Program-made: the position numbers and the translations under genes | Source: Agaricus subrufescens | Lineage: Eukaryota; Basidiomycota; Agaricomycetes; Agaricales; Agaricaceae | DNA: 64,000 bases | NCBI GenBank assembly: GCA_029945375.1 | Contig: CM057063.1 | Span: forward strand, 868,001 to 932,000 | Direction of reading: 5' to 3' | Notes under the pieces: generated by a model | Told to the model about the DNA's origin: nothing | What the model saw: the letters and a program-made list of their open reading frames with translations, nothing else | Databases searched by the model: none | Part shown: positions 20,808 through 33,276 of the stretch, in pieces | Layout of the letters: each line of letters opens with the position of its first letter | Numbering within the stretch: position 1 is the first letter of the stretch

Positions 20808-23180
20808 ATGGCTTCTGGAACACCCACATTTGTAAACCTCAATGCGGAGAACTACACAACCTGGTCTGGAGAGATGGAGGCATGGCTGCAAGCTTCTGGG
20901 CTATGGAGAATTATCCCTGGCAAGCAGAAGTCCCCCACTGTCTCCTCCACTCTTACCCAGGCTGAAGCAGATGCTCTGGATGCTTATGAGGCTCATTGTG
21001 ACAAGGCTGCTGGCTGGCTATTCCTTATGGTTGAGCAGGAGCAGAGAGTACACTTCAATGGCATCCAGGATGACCCCGTGAAGATGTGGGAGGCTCTGGA
21101 GGCTGTACACAGGCAGAAGAAGGCTGGAATGTGATTCAATGCCTATGATGACCTCTTCAGCATCTGAAAACTCGAAGAGGAGTCCCTACAGTCTCTCATC
21201 AACAGGGTAGAGGGCTGCAAACGTTGCATTAAGGAGTTGAGACCCTCCTCCTTCACTCCCGAGATGCTGGATGATGAGCTGGCATCAATGGCACTCATCA
21301 GAGCCCTTCCTGATGACTATTCCGCTTTCTCCTTGTCTCTCCTGCTTATGGACAAGCTGGACAAGACTACAATTCACCAGGCCTTTGTCACAGAGGATAT
21401 ACAATGCAAAAAACATGCTGGGGACGCTTTGGGAGGCTCCCAGGCCCTAGCCACTCACGCTGGCTTCAAAAATGCGTCAGGGACTTGCAATTTCTGTGAG
21501 AGGCTGGGTCACAAGGTGGAGATGTGTAGGATGTTTGAAAACACAAGGAAACACACTCAGGAGGATGCTCAGAAGCCCAGAAGTTGTGGAAATAAGGCTA
21601 ACAAGGCTCAGGACACTTCAAACGATGCCTCAGGCTCTGCAGCAAGCTCCTCTTTGAGTTCTAGCCCCGAAAAAGCGCAGAGAGTCCACAAATTTGCTGG
21701 AAATGCAAGTGCCTCACATCCCTCCCCTTCCCCTTTGCTTTCTGTGCCTCTACAGCTTGATGCTGACTTCCATTGGCTTGCAGACACTGGGGCCACTTCT
21801 CATATGACCCCACATTGTCACTGGTTCAAGAACTACTCCCCCAATCACATTCCCATTTGATTAGCTGATAATTCAGTTGTCTACTCTGCTGGGATAGGGT
21901 CTGTGGTTTTTTGGCCACTTGTTAATGGAAAAGAGGCTAGAGCGGTCGAGTTTTTGAGAGTATTGCATGTTTCTGACCTCAGGAGTAATCTGCTGTTGTG
22001 TTTATACCTTGCTCAGCACAAGGGATTCAATATCACCATTTCTGCTTGCTCTATCGCTTTCCAGTGCAAGGGAACAACACTTTTTACAGCCACTATCCAC
22101 TCCAACAACTCTGCTGAGCTAGATGGCTCTACAGTCACTTCTGAGGCTGCTTTTGCTGTTTCTACACTGCCAGCTGACCTCTCCCTGTGGCATCATCGCT
22201 TCATTCATCACAATTATGCTGATGTGAAGTCTATGTTGAGTAAGGACCTTGTTACAGGCCTTAAACTCGATTCTAATGCTCCTCCTGACCCTATATGTGA
22301 GCCCTGCCTTGCAGGAAAGATGCATTCACTTCCATTTCCTCCCTCCCTCAATCACAATCGATCCCCTCTTGAGCTGGTGCATTCAGACCTTCACGGACCG
22401 CTCCCAGTCACTTCCCACTCAGGCTACAAGTACTGGATCACGTTTATAGACGACGCAACGCGATTCCGGGCTGTACACTTGCTTAAAAGCAAGTCAGAAG
22501 CCTTTGAAGCATTCAAAGTCTACAAATCTTGGGCCGAAAATCAACTTGGAGTCAAAATTCGGGCTCTACAGGATGATAAAGGCGGTGAATACATGTCTAA
22601 GGCCTTCCTAACGTTCACAGAGCAGTCTGGCATCGAAAGGAGGCATTCTACTCGCAACAGGCCTCAGCAGAATGGCCTTGCGGAGAGAGCTAATAGGACT
22701 ATGGGTGAAAGAATCACTGCTATGCTCTCAGAATCTCGACTTCCTGCCTCTTTCTGGGGAGAATGTGTGTCTTCTATGGTCCATGTCTGGAACAGGCTGC
22801 CTACATCGTCGCTTTCTGGCACTACACCCTTCCAGGCCTTCTATAAGCGAAAGCCTGATGTCTCCCACCTCCGAGTATGGGGGTGTACTGCCTATGTGCA
22901 TGTACAATGAGATAAGAGGACTTCTCTAGAGCCTCACTACGAAAAATGCGTCTTTATAGGCTATCCTGCAGGCTACAAAGGCTGGAAGTTCTACAATCCA
23001 GTCACTAAGCGTTCAGTGATCTCGGAGAGAGCTGATTTCGATGAGAGGTACTTTCCTGGCACTTCTAGAGCCCAACTCGATGCTATACCTTCATTTGCTG
23101 GCCCTCCCCCCTCCCCTGAGCCTCAGACTACTTCTGAGCATTCTCCTGCACCACCAACGTCACATTTCGGAGTGCCACCT
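20808..23180 (+). pseudogene. copia A2 gag, protease, integrase (several stops)
   Basis: Start MASGTPTFVNLNAENYTTW at 20808. Gag runs to about 21700 with the knuckle CNFCERLGHKVEMC (CX2CX4HX4C). The protease has WLADTGATSHMTPH (about 21771-21815). The integrase has the zinc motif WHHRFIHHNYADV..CEPCLAGK, and catalytic DLHGP, ALQDDKGGEYMSK and GLAERANRTM (about 22180-22710). In-frame stops lie at 21132-21134, at 21858-21860 and at 22908-22910 (TGA in the Arg codon discussed in the findings). The linker is cut by E3 at 23181. Confidence 0.9.
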
Positions 23181-25466
23181 TTTTTTTTTTTTAATCAGTG
23201 GCACCTCTTGGTGGACCTTTGATTCAAAGTGCTACTACATCAAGGAGATAATTTGAGCCTACACTAAGAACCCGGATGCCATAACGCATATCTGATGCGA
23301 GCCCGGTGGTCGCTACATGGAGTCATTCTTACAAAGCAGGGGGAGAAACTGTATCTGCACGACGTGGTCAAGCACTTGAAGATAATGAAAGAAAAACATA
23401 ACCTGAAGCCAATGATTCAAAAAGAAAAGAAAAATGATGAGGTAAGAGTGGTACAGACTGAAAAGGAACCGAAGCTCAACCTATACAACTCCATAGACCC
23501 ATACCCCGGATACACCAGTGACTAGAAGGCCAGTGGTTGTCGATGTGGATGAATTGGCGAGGAAAGATGATGTGTGCACTAATAGCAACTCACAAAGCAG
23601 GGCGATGCTACCCTACTACTTCTTGGATGGGAATTGGTGGCGAATCCAATCCCAATTGAAGTGATTGGCCCAGAACGGACACGAAGGGTCCATTGAGGAG
23701 TGCGCAGTCTTCTTCTTCTTGGCTGCAGAGCAATTTGCACAGTGTTGGTCATCCAGATTTCTCTTCATTGCGATGGTGGCCTGAACATGGGACTCCGCAG
23801 TATGTGGTCCCGCACAATGAGGGCAATGGATGCCTTTGGATCGGCATACGTCAGTGTGGTGGCCCCACCTCTGGCACCGAGTGCAGAGGGCAGAGCCGGG
23901 CCACGGGGCAGTGCCGCAGATTTGACAGTTTTGCCCACCTATGAGGACGTGCTTACCAATAAAGTTGCAGGCCGTACAGCCCAAGACGGAGTTGGAAATG
24001 TCCAACCATGCAATGCATGTGTCGGAGTGTCGTGAAGTCTGCATGAATCGGACGGCATGTTTGAGGTGGTGGGATAAAGAAATTCCTACCAGTGAGTCTT
24101 GCATTGTGTGGGTGAAGGCCTCATGCTGCGCCTGGATCCAATTGGCTGGTTCGGCCTGAATGAGAGGGACAACAATCACTTTGAGATATGACGTGGAAGA
24201 GGGGGTGGCGGCCTGGAGGGGGATGAGGCCATTGGGGTCAACGAGGCAGCAAATGTGCCTAAGCACACATGTGGACTCAGGGTGAGAGAGTACCCGGGAA
24301 GCAGCTATGAAAATTCCAGTACCCAAGTTGACAGAAGATTTGAGAATGACCTTTGACTTGAGGTCATTCTTCAAGTGACTGTTACACTTGTGGAGAATTC
24401 CAGGAGTGATATTTATGGCACGGATGTTAGATCTGGCCGGGGGGGTGATGTGGACACCTCGACGTGAGGCGCCATGGACAGTGTGCTTGCCCTTGCGTGC
24501 AGGAGCACACTTGGACACAGCAGGGGCAGTGGCGGGAGCAGGAGCCTTTGGGAGGGAGGGGACGGCCACAGGCTTAGCTTTGAAAGTGCTTTTGGCCGGT
24601 GCTCAAACAGCTGTGGGAGCAGCCAGGGCACACTTGCCTAAAGTGGGTTTCTTGGGTGGTCCAGGGGGTGACTGGATCCGGACCTTCTTCTGGACTGGGG
24701 TAGTGACTCCGTCCTTGGCCATCGGGAACCAAGGACAAGATTGAGGCACTAGAGGGGTCGAAGGGGGGAGGGGGGTGGGGGGTTTGACTGGGGAGGGGGG
24801 CAAAGCAGCGCCAGTCTGGCCAATGATAATGGTGAGGGCAGTCTCAAAGGAGGTGTTGCTGGCCATGTTCTGGAATTCAATGTTTTTGTGAGTGCCACTC
24901 AACAAAATATTATAAATGAGATGCAAGACTTCGCTGGCATAGCCAGTGAAGTCTGCGTTGGGGCTCATCTGGGGTACCAAGTCGGCCACCATAGCGATCG
25001 ACGCAGCCAGTCTGTTCTTCTTGCCAGGTTGGGACAAGGGCAAGAAGAGGGATTTGTGGGATGGGGTCGATGGATCTCCATGACCTGGAGTTTGTGGGCT
25101 TGCAGTTGCATATGACAACGGAGTCACCATTGCTTGGGACAGGCCCGCAGGGGTGGGGGTGACGGGGGTGGCCAGTTCCTTAGCCTTGCCCTTCTTCGCC
25201 AGATGTGTGTGCATCTTCTCCAGTCGCACGGTTTTCCTTGGAGAGTCCTTGGGGGGTAAACCCCAGACCTCCACCTCAGTACTCTTTGCAATTGCCACCA
25301 AAACGGGCGGCAACTTTGTATCGTTGTTGCTGTTGGTCTCCCAGCCTCTGTTGTCGAAGTCTGGACAAGTATCCATGTTGCGTAGCAGATATATTACTCC
25401 TCAAGCAGAAACACTGAGACTTCCAAAAGAGGAAGGTGGTGGTTCTGGTTCAAGAAGTGATGTGTT
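23181..25466 (-). mobile_element. E3: ORF1-only element inside copia A2
   Basis: A minus-strand element with T tail at 23181-23192 and 5' end ..gagacttccaaaagaggaagg..caagaagtgatgtgtt at 25466. The duplication ggagtgccacct occurs at 23169-23180 and 25467-25478. It is the most deeply nested element of the stack B2 > E4 > A2 > E3, therefore the latest arrival there. Confidence 0.92.
23616..25376 (-). pseudogene. E3 ORF1, nearly complete
   Basis: The start MDTCPDFDNRGWETNS is at 25376. A frame of 257 codons reaches an in-frame stop at 24603-24605; the protein resumes in the same frame from about 24590 to 23616. The C-terminal half shows YLKVIVVPLI, SDTCIAWLDISNS, CTRCQRWGHHTDVC and CPHCAGPHTAESH, and ends NWDWIRHQFPSKK. 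With one nonsense change it is the best preserved ORF1 of this subfamily here, about 587 codons. The stop replaces a codon that is Arg (VRAP) in E1 and E2, consistent with CGA to TGA. Confidence 0.85.
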
Positions 25467-25478
25467 GGAGTGCCACCT

Positions 25479-27389
25479 CTCCTAGATGAAGGGGGTGATA
25501 CTAGCCCTCTCCCTGCTCGCTTTCAGCCTCCCAGTCCGAGTTCTCCTGCTGTTCCTCTTGAAGAGGAGACTCCTCTGCCTGCTCCTCCTCCTAGCCCTGC
25601 TACTCTGCCCCCACAAGCTCCAATTCTGCTCCCTGTGACTCCTCCCACTTCTGGAGTGCCCCCTGAGCCTCCCAGAGTACCACATTGCACTGGACGCGTT
25701 TGGAAGCCCCCTGGTGACTGGTGGAAGGTCAGGCAACCTAATCTGCCTGCTAGAGACCCAGAAGATGACAACGAGGCTGCTCTTTCAGCTGATACTGACT
25801 TCTATGAGGTTGAGTTTGCTGGGGCTGTTTCTACAGCTGACCCTCGCACCTATAGGCTAGCTATGCAGTCCCCTGATAGGGAACACTGGGTGGATGCCTG
25901 TAACACCGAAATCTTCAATCTCAAGGCTAACAGGACTTGGGAACTCACTGAACTGCCTCCTGGTAAGAAGGTAGTCAACTCTGGCTGGGTTTTCAAGGGG
26001 AAAAGGCATGCCAACAGCTCTATTGAGTGCTATAGGGCTCGCCTTGTTGCTAAAGGGTTCTCCCAACATCCTGGATTCGATTACACCAAGGTCTTTGCCC
26101 CTACATTTTGTCCTGCCTCTCTGAGACTCATTATAGCTCTGGCTGCTAGAGAGGGCTACAAAATGCGGTCTGTTGACATCTCCTCTGCCTTCACTTATGG
26201 GGAACTCGAGGAGGAGATTTATATGAGGCAACCAGAGGGCTATCACACTGGGGGCCCTAATATGGTCTTCAGGCTCCGAAAATCGCTCTATGGCCTTAAG
26301 CAGGCTGCCAGACAGTGGAGTAAGAAGCTCTGAGGTGTTCTAGAGGGTATTGGCTACTCCAGACTTCGCTCCGACAACTCCATTTACATCTATTCCAAGG
26401 GAGACATCAAGGTCATTGTACCAGTCTTCATTGATGACATTACCCTAGTCTCTAAAAGCAATGCAGCCATGGCCTCTGCTGTCTCGGAGCTGTCTCGGCA
26501 CTTCAAACTGCGAGATCTAGGCTCTACCACTCTTCTGCTGGGCATTCAGGTGAAGCAGGATCGCTCTAAGCGTTCCATCTCCCTCTCCCAAGAGCACTAC
26601 ATCAAGGAGCTCCTAGAACGGTTCAATATGGATGATTCTAACTCCCTTTCCACCCCTCTACCTCCTGGCTCTGAGCTCTCGGACATTGTTCCCTCACTCG
26701 AGGAGCAGGCTGAGATGAAGTCAGTTCCCTATCTCTCTGCTGTAGGTGCCCTGCAGTATCTGGCCACCATGACTCGTCCCGACATTGCCTATGCAGTCTC
26801 CTACCTTGGGAGATTCAATCACAATCCTGCTCCTGCCCATTGGCTTGCTGTCAAGCATTTACTTCGCTATTTGAAGGGCACACTGCACTACCAGCTTGTC
26901 TACCGAGGTAGTGACTCCGGAGAGCTGTTTACCACCTATTCTGATGCTTCCCATGGTGGCTGCAAGGCCACAGGTCGAGCTACAGGTGGTTATGTGACTC
27001 TAGTGTCTGGGGCTGCTGTAGGATGGTCCTCAAAGCATCAGCCCTTTGTGACTCTCTCGAGCACTGAGGCTGAGTTTGTTGCTGCCATCGAAGCTGGAAA
27101 GGAGATCAAGTGGACTAGGAACATTCTGACTGAGTTTGGCTATCACCAGACACTTCCCTCAATGCTTTTCATGGATAACAAGTCTGGGATCAGTGTAGCC
27201 AAGAATCCTGAGCACTATGGGCACATGAAACACCTAGATCTTTGCTTCTATTGGCTCTGTGAGGCTGTAGAAGATGGAGTCATTGATCCTCTCTATGTAT
27301 CCACTAACCAGCAAGTGGCAGACATCCTAACCAAGGCTGTATCAAGGAAAGTTGTTGACTTTGCTGTGCCATTGTTAGGACTTGGACCT
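25479..27389 (+). pseudogene. copia A2 linker, reverse transcriptase, RNase H
   Basis: It resumes the A2 frame after E3: proline-rich linker, RT from about 25880, FIDDIT near 26430, and RNase H with TYSDASHGG, SSTEAEF and MDNKSG. The single stop, TGA at 26330-26332, stands where A1 has CGA (aagctccgagg against aagctctgagg), a clear CpG transition. After it the frame is open to the TAG at 27390. Confidence 0.92.
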
Positions 27390-27418
27390 TAGTATGGACT
27401 GGTTGGATCAAGGGGGTG

Positions 27419-27715
27419 TGTTAGACTGCCCCAGCAGTCTTGTGTTAGAGTGCCCCAACAGTCTTGTATATGGACTTAGAGATGGTACGACTTTCTGATC
27501 ATGTGATATTTAGTAAGCACATGTTGAACTTGTCCATGAATGCTCTAGAAGCCCTTAGCTTCTTAGACTTGTTCACAGGTGAGTATAGAGTTCTGTATCT
27601 TGATAGATAGCTTCTTAGACTTGTTCACAGAATATCTCATTCATTTCTAATCTGATTCACTTGTTACTACCACCATTAGAACCGTCTCCATAGGTGCTAC
27701 AATCTACCTCTGACA
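27419..27715 (+). repeat. copia A2 3' LTR
   Basis: 297 bp, preceded by purine tract aagggggtg and ended by CTCTGACA, followed by the duplication tattt. Confidence 0.94.
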
Positions 27716-28091
27716 TATTTCCAATACCACAACAGGCTCTAATGCCTGCACTTTCATTGGCCAGAAGGTTTCCATTTCAGGAACCTTGTGCCATATTCAG
27801 GGTGTACACCCCCACTCCAGCTCTATCTGATGCCAACGTTGTCATTGATGGGGCCACCATGCTAATCAGTGTCACCAACAAGGCATCTACTGCCCTCTTT
27901 GCAGCAGTCCTCACACTGAGCACAATCATTCTACATTGGTCAACCCTAAACAAGTTGATCAATGTTGCTGTGTCAATTGCATCACTTCCAAGTGCACTAA
28001 GGTAAATCATTCTGCAATGGGCACTTTGTGTCTGTTTTGGAAACATTGGTTTGATCAGAGTTGGCTTCAACGTCAGTTCCCTTGTGTTTAG
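27716..28091 (+). pseudogene. E4 ORF1, C-terminal part
   Basis: It continues the ORF1 broken by A2: TTTGSNACTFIGQKVSISG, then Cys/His clusters CQRCHWWGHHANQC and CPLCSSPHTEHNH, and NHSAMGTLCLFWKHWF to the end LQRQFPCV. It is collinear with the C-terminus of E1 (MDTKCPFWNNRFDRDW..RRQFPSKK). One in-frame TAG precedes the first knuckle near 27808. About 250 bp of 3' untranslated sequence and poly-A follow. Confidence 0.82.
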
Positions 28092-28370
28092 AGGTGGAGT
28101 AGGTCTTTCTCTTATTTCACATTGTGATGGCCTTTCATAGTCAATCTTTCATTTTCTATGGCCTTTATGATTAGTTTTTTATATATGTCAAGTGGTTGAC
28201 CTAGTCCCACAGATATGAGAACAAAGGAACATGCATGTTGTTTCAGGTTTAATGTATGCTGCCAAGGGTTGAAAGGCAGGGAAACACATTATGGCATCCC
28301 ATGTATGAGGTTGATTTTGAAATAAATCCCATTGAGTACAAAAAAAAAAAAAAAAAGAGTCACTCCAGTC

Positions 28371-30802
28371 ACTTATAAACCATGTAGAGGGCTGCAAACA
28401 TCATCTAAAGGAGCTTAGACTGGAAAAATTCACTTTAGACCAGCTGGATGATGAGCTGGCCTCTATGGCACTCATTAGGGTGCTCCCAGATGAGTTTTTG
28501 GCCTTCACATTGTCTCTCCTGCTTATGGACAAGCTGGTCACGACCATAATCCATCAGGCCTTTGTTACTGAGGATATCCAGCGAAGGAAACGTACTCAGG
28601 ATGCCTTGGGAGGCTCCCAGGCCCTAGCAGTGTGTTCTGGCTTCAAAAACACATCAGAGACCTGTCATTTCTGCAGGAGGACTGGTCACAAGGTGGCTAA
28701 CTGCTGGACATTTGGAAAAGCAAAGAAACAAACTCAGAAGGACACTTAGAAGCCCAGAACTTGAGGAAACAAGGCCAACAAGGCCCAGGGCAGCTCCAGT
28801 GACTCCCCCACCACTTTTGGAAGCTCTAGCTTGACTCCTGGTGCCGAAAAAGCGCAGAGAGTGCAAGAATTTGCTGGAAATGCAAGTGCCCCCTCCCCTA
28901 CCTCTTTTCCTTTGCTCCCTGCCCCTCTGTAGCTTGATGCTGACTTGCACTGGCTTGCAGATACAGGGGCCACTTCTCATATAACCCGCCACAAGCATTG
29001 GTTCAAATCCTACTCCACCCATTGCATTCCCATTTGCTTAGCCAATAATTCTATTGTTTATTCTGCTGGGGTGGGGTCTGTGGTCTTTCAGCCAGTTTTG
29101 AGTGGAAAAGTGGCTAGAGCAGTTGATTTTACTAGAGTTTTGCATGTTCCTGCTCTCCGGAGCAACTTGCTGTCTTGTCTATACCTTGTACAGCACAAGA
29201 ATTTCATTATCACAATTTCTGCTCACTCTATGACCTTCTGCTGCAAGGGAACAATGCTTTTCATGGCCACCATCCATCCTAACAACTCTGCTGAGCTAGA
29301 TGGCTCAACTCTGACCTCAGAGGCCACTTTTTTGGTCTCTACACTTCCCTGTGACCTCTCCCTATGGCATTGTTGCTTTATCCATCACAATTATGCAGAT
29401 GTAAGGTCTATGGTGAACAAGGAGCTTGTTACAGGCCTCAAACTTGACTCTACAGTGTCCCCTGACCCTATATGTGAGCCCTGCCTTGCTGGCAAGATGC
29501 ATTCACTTCCTTTCCCCTCCTCTACCAGCCATAATTGATCTCCACTTGAGCTGGTGCACTCAGACCTCCATGGACTGCTCCCAGTTGCTTCCCACTCAGG
29601 CTACAAGTACTGGATCACATTTATAGACAACTCTACACATTTCTGGGCTGTATATCTGCTGAAAAGCAAGTCAGAGGCCTTTGAAGCATTCAAAACCTAT
29701 AAATCCTGGGCTGAAAACCAACTAGGAGTCAAAATGCGTGCTCTACAGGACAATAAAGGTGGTTAATACATGTCTAAAGCATTCCTGACCTTCACAAAGC
29801 AGTGTGGCATTGACAGAAGGCATTTTACTCGCAACAGACCTCAGCAGAATGGTCTAGCTGAAAGAGCTAATGGAACTATGAGGGAAAAGATCACTGCCAT
29901 GCTCTCTGAGTCAGAATTGCACCCAAGTTTCTGGGGTGAATGCATCTCTTCTATGGTGCATGTATGGAATAGGCTTCCTACATCATCTCTCCCTGGTTCT
30001 ACACCCTTCCAAGCATTCTATAAGTGAAAGCCCAACATTTCCCACCTCTGAGTATGGGGGTGCACTGCCTATGTGCATATACAGTGAGATAAACCTGATT
30101 CTCTTCAGCCTCAATATGAAAAATGCATTTTCATAGGCTATCCAACTGGCTACAAGGGCTGGAAGTTCTATAATGCAGTCACCGAGCGTTCAATCATCTC
30201 TGAAAGGGCTGAATTTGATGAAAGGTACTTCACTGGCACTTCTAAAGCCCAACTTGACACTGTTCCATCATTTGCTGGCCCTCCCAGCTCTCTTGAGACT
30301 CCTATTGCTTTAGAGCGCTCTCTAGTGCTCCCCTCATTGCATTTCAACTTCCCACCTCTCCAGGATGAAGGGGGGTGGTATCTGGCCGCTCCCTGCACTG
30401 TCTCCACTGTCTAGTCTGACTCCTGCAAGTGATATTCCTCCTGAAGAGTCTAAAGCACTTCAAAATGCTCCTAAAGCTCCTGTGATTGCTCCTGCATCTC
30501 CTGTGCTTGCTCCTGTACCTCCTGTTGCTCCCTCTCCACCTAAAACACCTCCACAACCTCCTGCACTGCTCCTTGTCACTCCTTTGACTGCTCCTGTGCC
30601 TGCTGAGCCTCCAAGAGTCCCTAGGTGCACCAATTGAGTCAGACAACCTCCTGGTGAGTGGTGGAGGGTCAAAAACATTGACCTGCTTGGGGACAATCCA
30701 GAACTTGAAAAAGAGGCCGCTTTGCTGGTTGACAGTGACTTCTGTGATGTAAAGTTTGCTGGAATGGTTTCTAATGCGGATCCTTGCTCCTACAGGCTGG
30801 CT
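28371..30802 (+). pseudogene. copia B2 gag-protease-integrase-linker, many stops
   Basis: Gag resumes after E4 with CHFCRRTGHKVANC (knuckle, near 28665). Protease HWLADTGATSH is at 28945-28980. The integrase zinc region and DLHGL, ALQDNKGG, GLAERANGT follow at 29330-29890. In-frame stops include 28747 (CAG to TAG), 28930, 29536 (CGA to TGA; A2 has cga), 29764, 30025 and 30085 (TGA), and 30636. The catalytic Asp in ALQDDKGG is followed by Asn. The gene is cut at 30802 by Gypsy G1 and resumes at 41859. Confidence 0.9.
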
Positions 30803-33028
30803 TGTTAAGACTATGACCACTGAGTTGGAACTAGGTGGTTCCAGTTGAGGGATAGGCATTGGTCTCAGCAATGCAAAGGCGCACTGTGCCCTCCAGCAGG
30901 TTCTGGATGCCTAGAGAGCGATAGCAGAATAGAATGTGAGATGCGGAATGCTTAGCAGATAGGTTGGAATCAAGAGGGAATAAATCTAAGTCAATTTCAG
31001 ACTAAGGAATAGATACAGGAATGCAGAACTTATATACAAAGGTGTACAGGAGTAAAGTACAGAAAAGGAATAGTTCTGGATAATAGAAATAGGAATCGGA
31101 ATAGAGATATAGCAATCACATTGCAATAGGAATGAGTACTGATCCAGATACAGTTGTGTTGGCCATTGGAAAGTTATGACCCACATTGCGTTGGTTGTAG
31201 AGCAACTGCAGGAGCACAACTGTAGTCCCAGAAAGGAACTACAGCATAACTGGCCAACCACTACCGGTTCTGGGAAGTGGACTTACCAATTAAAGGAACT
31301 CAAAAGACAACAATCCCGAGTGGATCTCATCAAAAGGAAACTTGACAGCAGGATTCCTTGGAATGTACCAGAAATGGAAATGGAATGGTCTAGATAGAAA
31401 AGGAAACATCGGAAATGATTGGAAAGTTCTGGAAACAGAATATACAGTGGGCAACAAAACCTTTCCAATGTTTTGTACATTTGTAAAGAACATGCTCTAG
31501 CAGTCCAAATAAATTGTGTAAAATTATGGAAATATACAGGAAGGTACATCAGCATCTTGTTTACATGTATGTACGGTTCTGTGGCTGTGCTTTGAATTTA
31601 AGTCCAGTTTCAAGAGGGTTTAAGATTGAGGACCATTGGAAAGGTTTTGTTGCTGCTCATTTCAAAGACAGAAAAGGCTAATTGCTGGAGCTTGCAATGA
31701 TGTTTGTCAGCTGAAAATGTTACATAATGATATTCTCATGGTGCTTTCACTATCCTGTGACATGTCACACCTGTTATGTCACACCAAACCACTTCCAATA
31801 TTTGAAAAACATTTACTTGATTATTATATAAGAAATTGTTATTTAACCAAATACTTTTAGTGATAATTTTGTATCTGGTCTCAGAAAAAGTTAGCTTGGA
31901 ACATAAACACACCTATATCATGTGATTAGACCAGTTTCAGCTGTTTTTGTAAATGTTTTTCAATGTATAGTCTTATTAAAATATTATATTATCTACTTTT
32001 TGATCACAAATTTCTGGATTCCTAGGTGGTTCTCATTCTAAAATTTACTATAAGAGTCTCTAGTGTTCTAATCTTTAATTCTGTTACCCCTATGGTGTAG
32101 TCAAATGTTTCAATGTACCTGGAAACAGCTTGCAATGTTAGCATAACATGATAGAATCAGGGGTACATGTGTGGACTTATGAAAAACAAGTTTTGATGGA
32201 CTAAATAATCATGTCATAAGCCCAATATACTAGAATAAGTACCTTGTAACAAAGTCAATACAGTTCAATAGTAAGAATAAGAAGAAAAAGGCTAAATCAA
32301 AATGGCATATAGAGATAAAGTAATTTACAAGAGGTAATACAGTTATCTGCATCTGTACACTCAGTAACTGAATTGAAATTGCTATGGTTATTATATATAG
32401 AGTAAATGCTCATGTTTTGAAAGTGAATTTGAGATACTAACATCCAAGCAGCTTTCAAAATTTGACATAAAAACAGAAGAAGTTGTGTTTTCTAGTGAAA
32501 AATGGTACAAATACACTGGAAATAATCAAGAGAATAGCCCCAAGATGTCATGCACATACTTTTGAATAATAAATAGTCCATTTGCACATAAGTAAGCAAC
32601 TTCAACCTAGGTACTAGATGAGAAGGCTTCAAAGTATCAATCAATAGGAGACTTAGACTATTTTGCAAATTACAGGGGGTTTGGTGTGACATAACAGGTG
32701 TGACATGTCACAGGATAGTAAAAGCACCATGAGAATATCATTATGTAACACTTTCAGCTGACAAACATCATTGCAAGCTCCAGCAATTAGCCTTTTCTGT
32801 CTTTGAAATGAGCAGCAACAAAACCTTTCCAATGGTCCTCAATCTTAAACCCTCTTGAAACTGAACTTAAATTCAAAGCACAGCCACAGAATTATACATA
32901 CATGTAAACAAGATGCTGATGTACCTTCCTGTATATTTCCATAATTTTACACAATTTATTTGGACTGCTATAGCATATTCTTTACAAATGTACAAAACAT
33001 TGGAAAGGTTTTGTTGCCCACTGTAACA
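30803..33028 (-). repeat. G1 3' LTR, split by a long-TIR element
   Basis: The plus-strand view starts TGTTAAGACTATG and ends ATATAACA. It is interrupted at 31445-33023 by a Tc1-type element on a TA target. The remaining ~645 bp match 39851-40435 plus 41794-41853. Confidence 0.88.
31445..33023. mobile_element. long-TIR Tc1/mariner-type element 1, non-coding
   Basis: 1,579 bp, ends cagtgggcaacaaaacc / ggttttgttgcccactg, on a duplicated TA (31443-31444 and 33024-33025). The terminal inverted repeats are 346 bp (31445-31790 and 32678-33023). The ~890-bp interior is AT-rich with no convincing transposase. An inverted copy of the tip lies inside each TIR (ccattggaaaggttttgttg, near 31634-31653). 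It resembles element 2 at 45990-47567 in tip and size. Confidence 0.9.
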
Positions 33029-33276
33029 GTATCCTCCCCTTAAGGTCAGGCCTTGAGGCCACATCAATAAGGGAATGTGCCCAGATAAAAATAGAACTTC
33101 ATCAGGAGCAAAAATAGAAGCTGTGGATCCCAACCTTAAGGGCAGCATGGCATGGAATGAGGCAACAGAAATTAAAAGCGCATTGTGATGACGAGCAGTA
33201 GATCTGGAATTGGAATGTGTCAGGGTGCTTATAAGAAGGGACTTGCATTGATTTGGGTTCCTCCATCTTTTCCACC

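Larger units (their letters stand above)
20387..27715 (+). mobile_element. complete copia element A2 (hosting E3)
   Basis: Two 297-bp LTRs (20387-20683 and 27419-27715) bound a gag-pol region. The 5-bp duplication tattt (20382-20386 and 27716-27720) proves a single insertion, in E4 ORF1. Without E3 the element is about 5.0 kb. The LTRs differ at roughly 8 positions, mostly at places where A1 has CpG. A primer-binding site ggttatgggccccagcttc starts at 20684. Confidence 0.95.
18849..28356 (+). mobile_element. E4: ORF1-only element, host of copia A2
   Basis: A plus-strand element. The 5' end carries accactaccttcctcttttggaag (first 20 bases accactaccttcctcttttg), the reverse of the E1-type terminus. 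The poly-A tail is at 28340-28356. The duplication is gagtccctccagtc (18835-18848) and gagtcactccagtc (28357-28370), one mismatch. Its ORF1 is interrupted at 20386 by complete copia A2. It is a divergent subfamily of E1-E3; without A2 it is about 2.2 kb. Confidence 0.87.
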
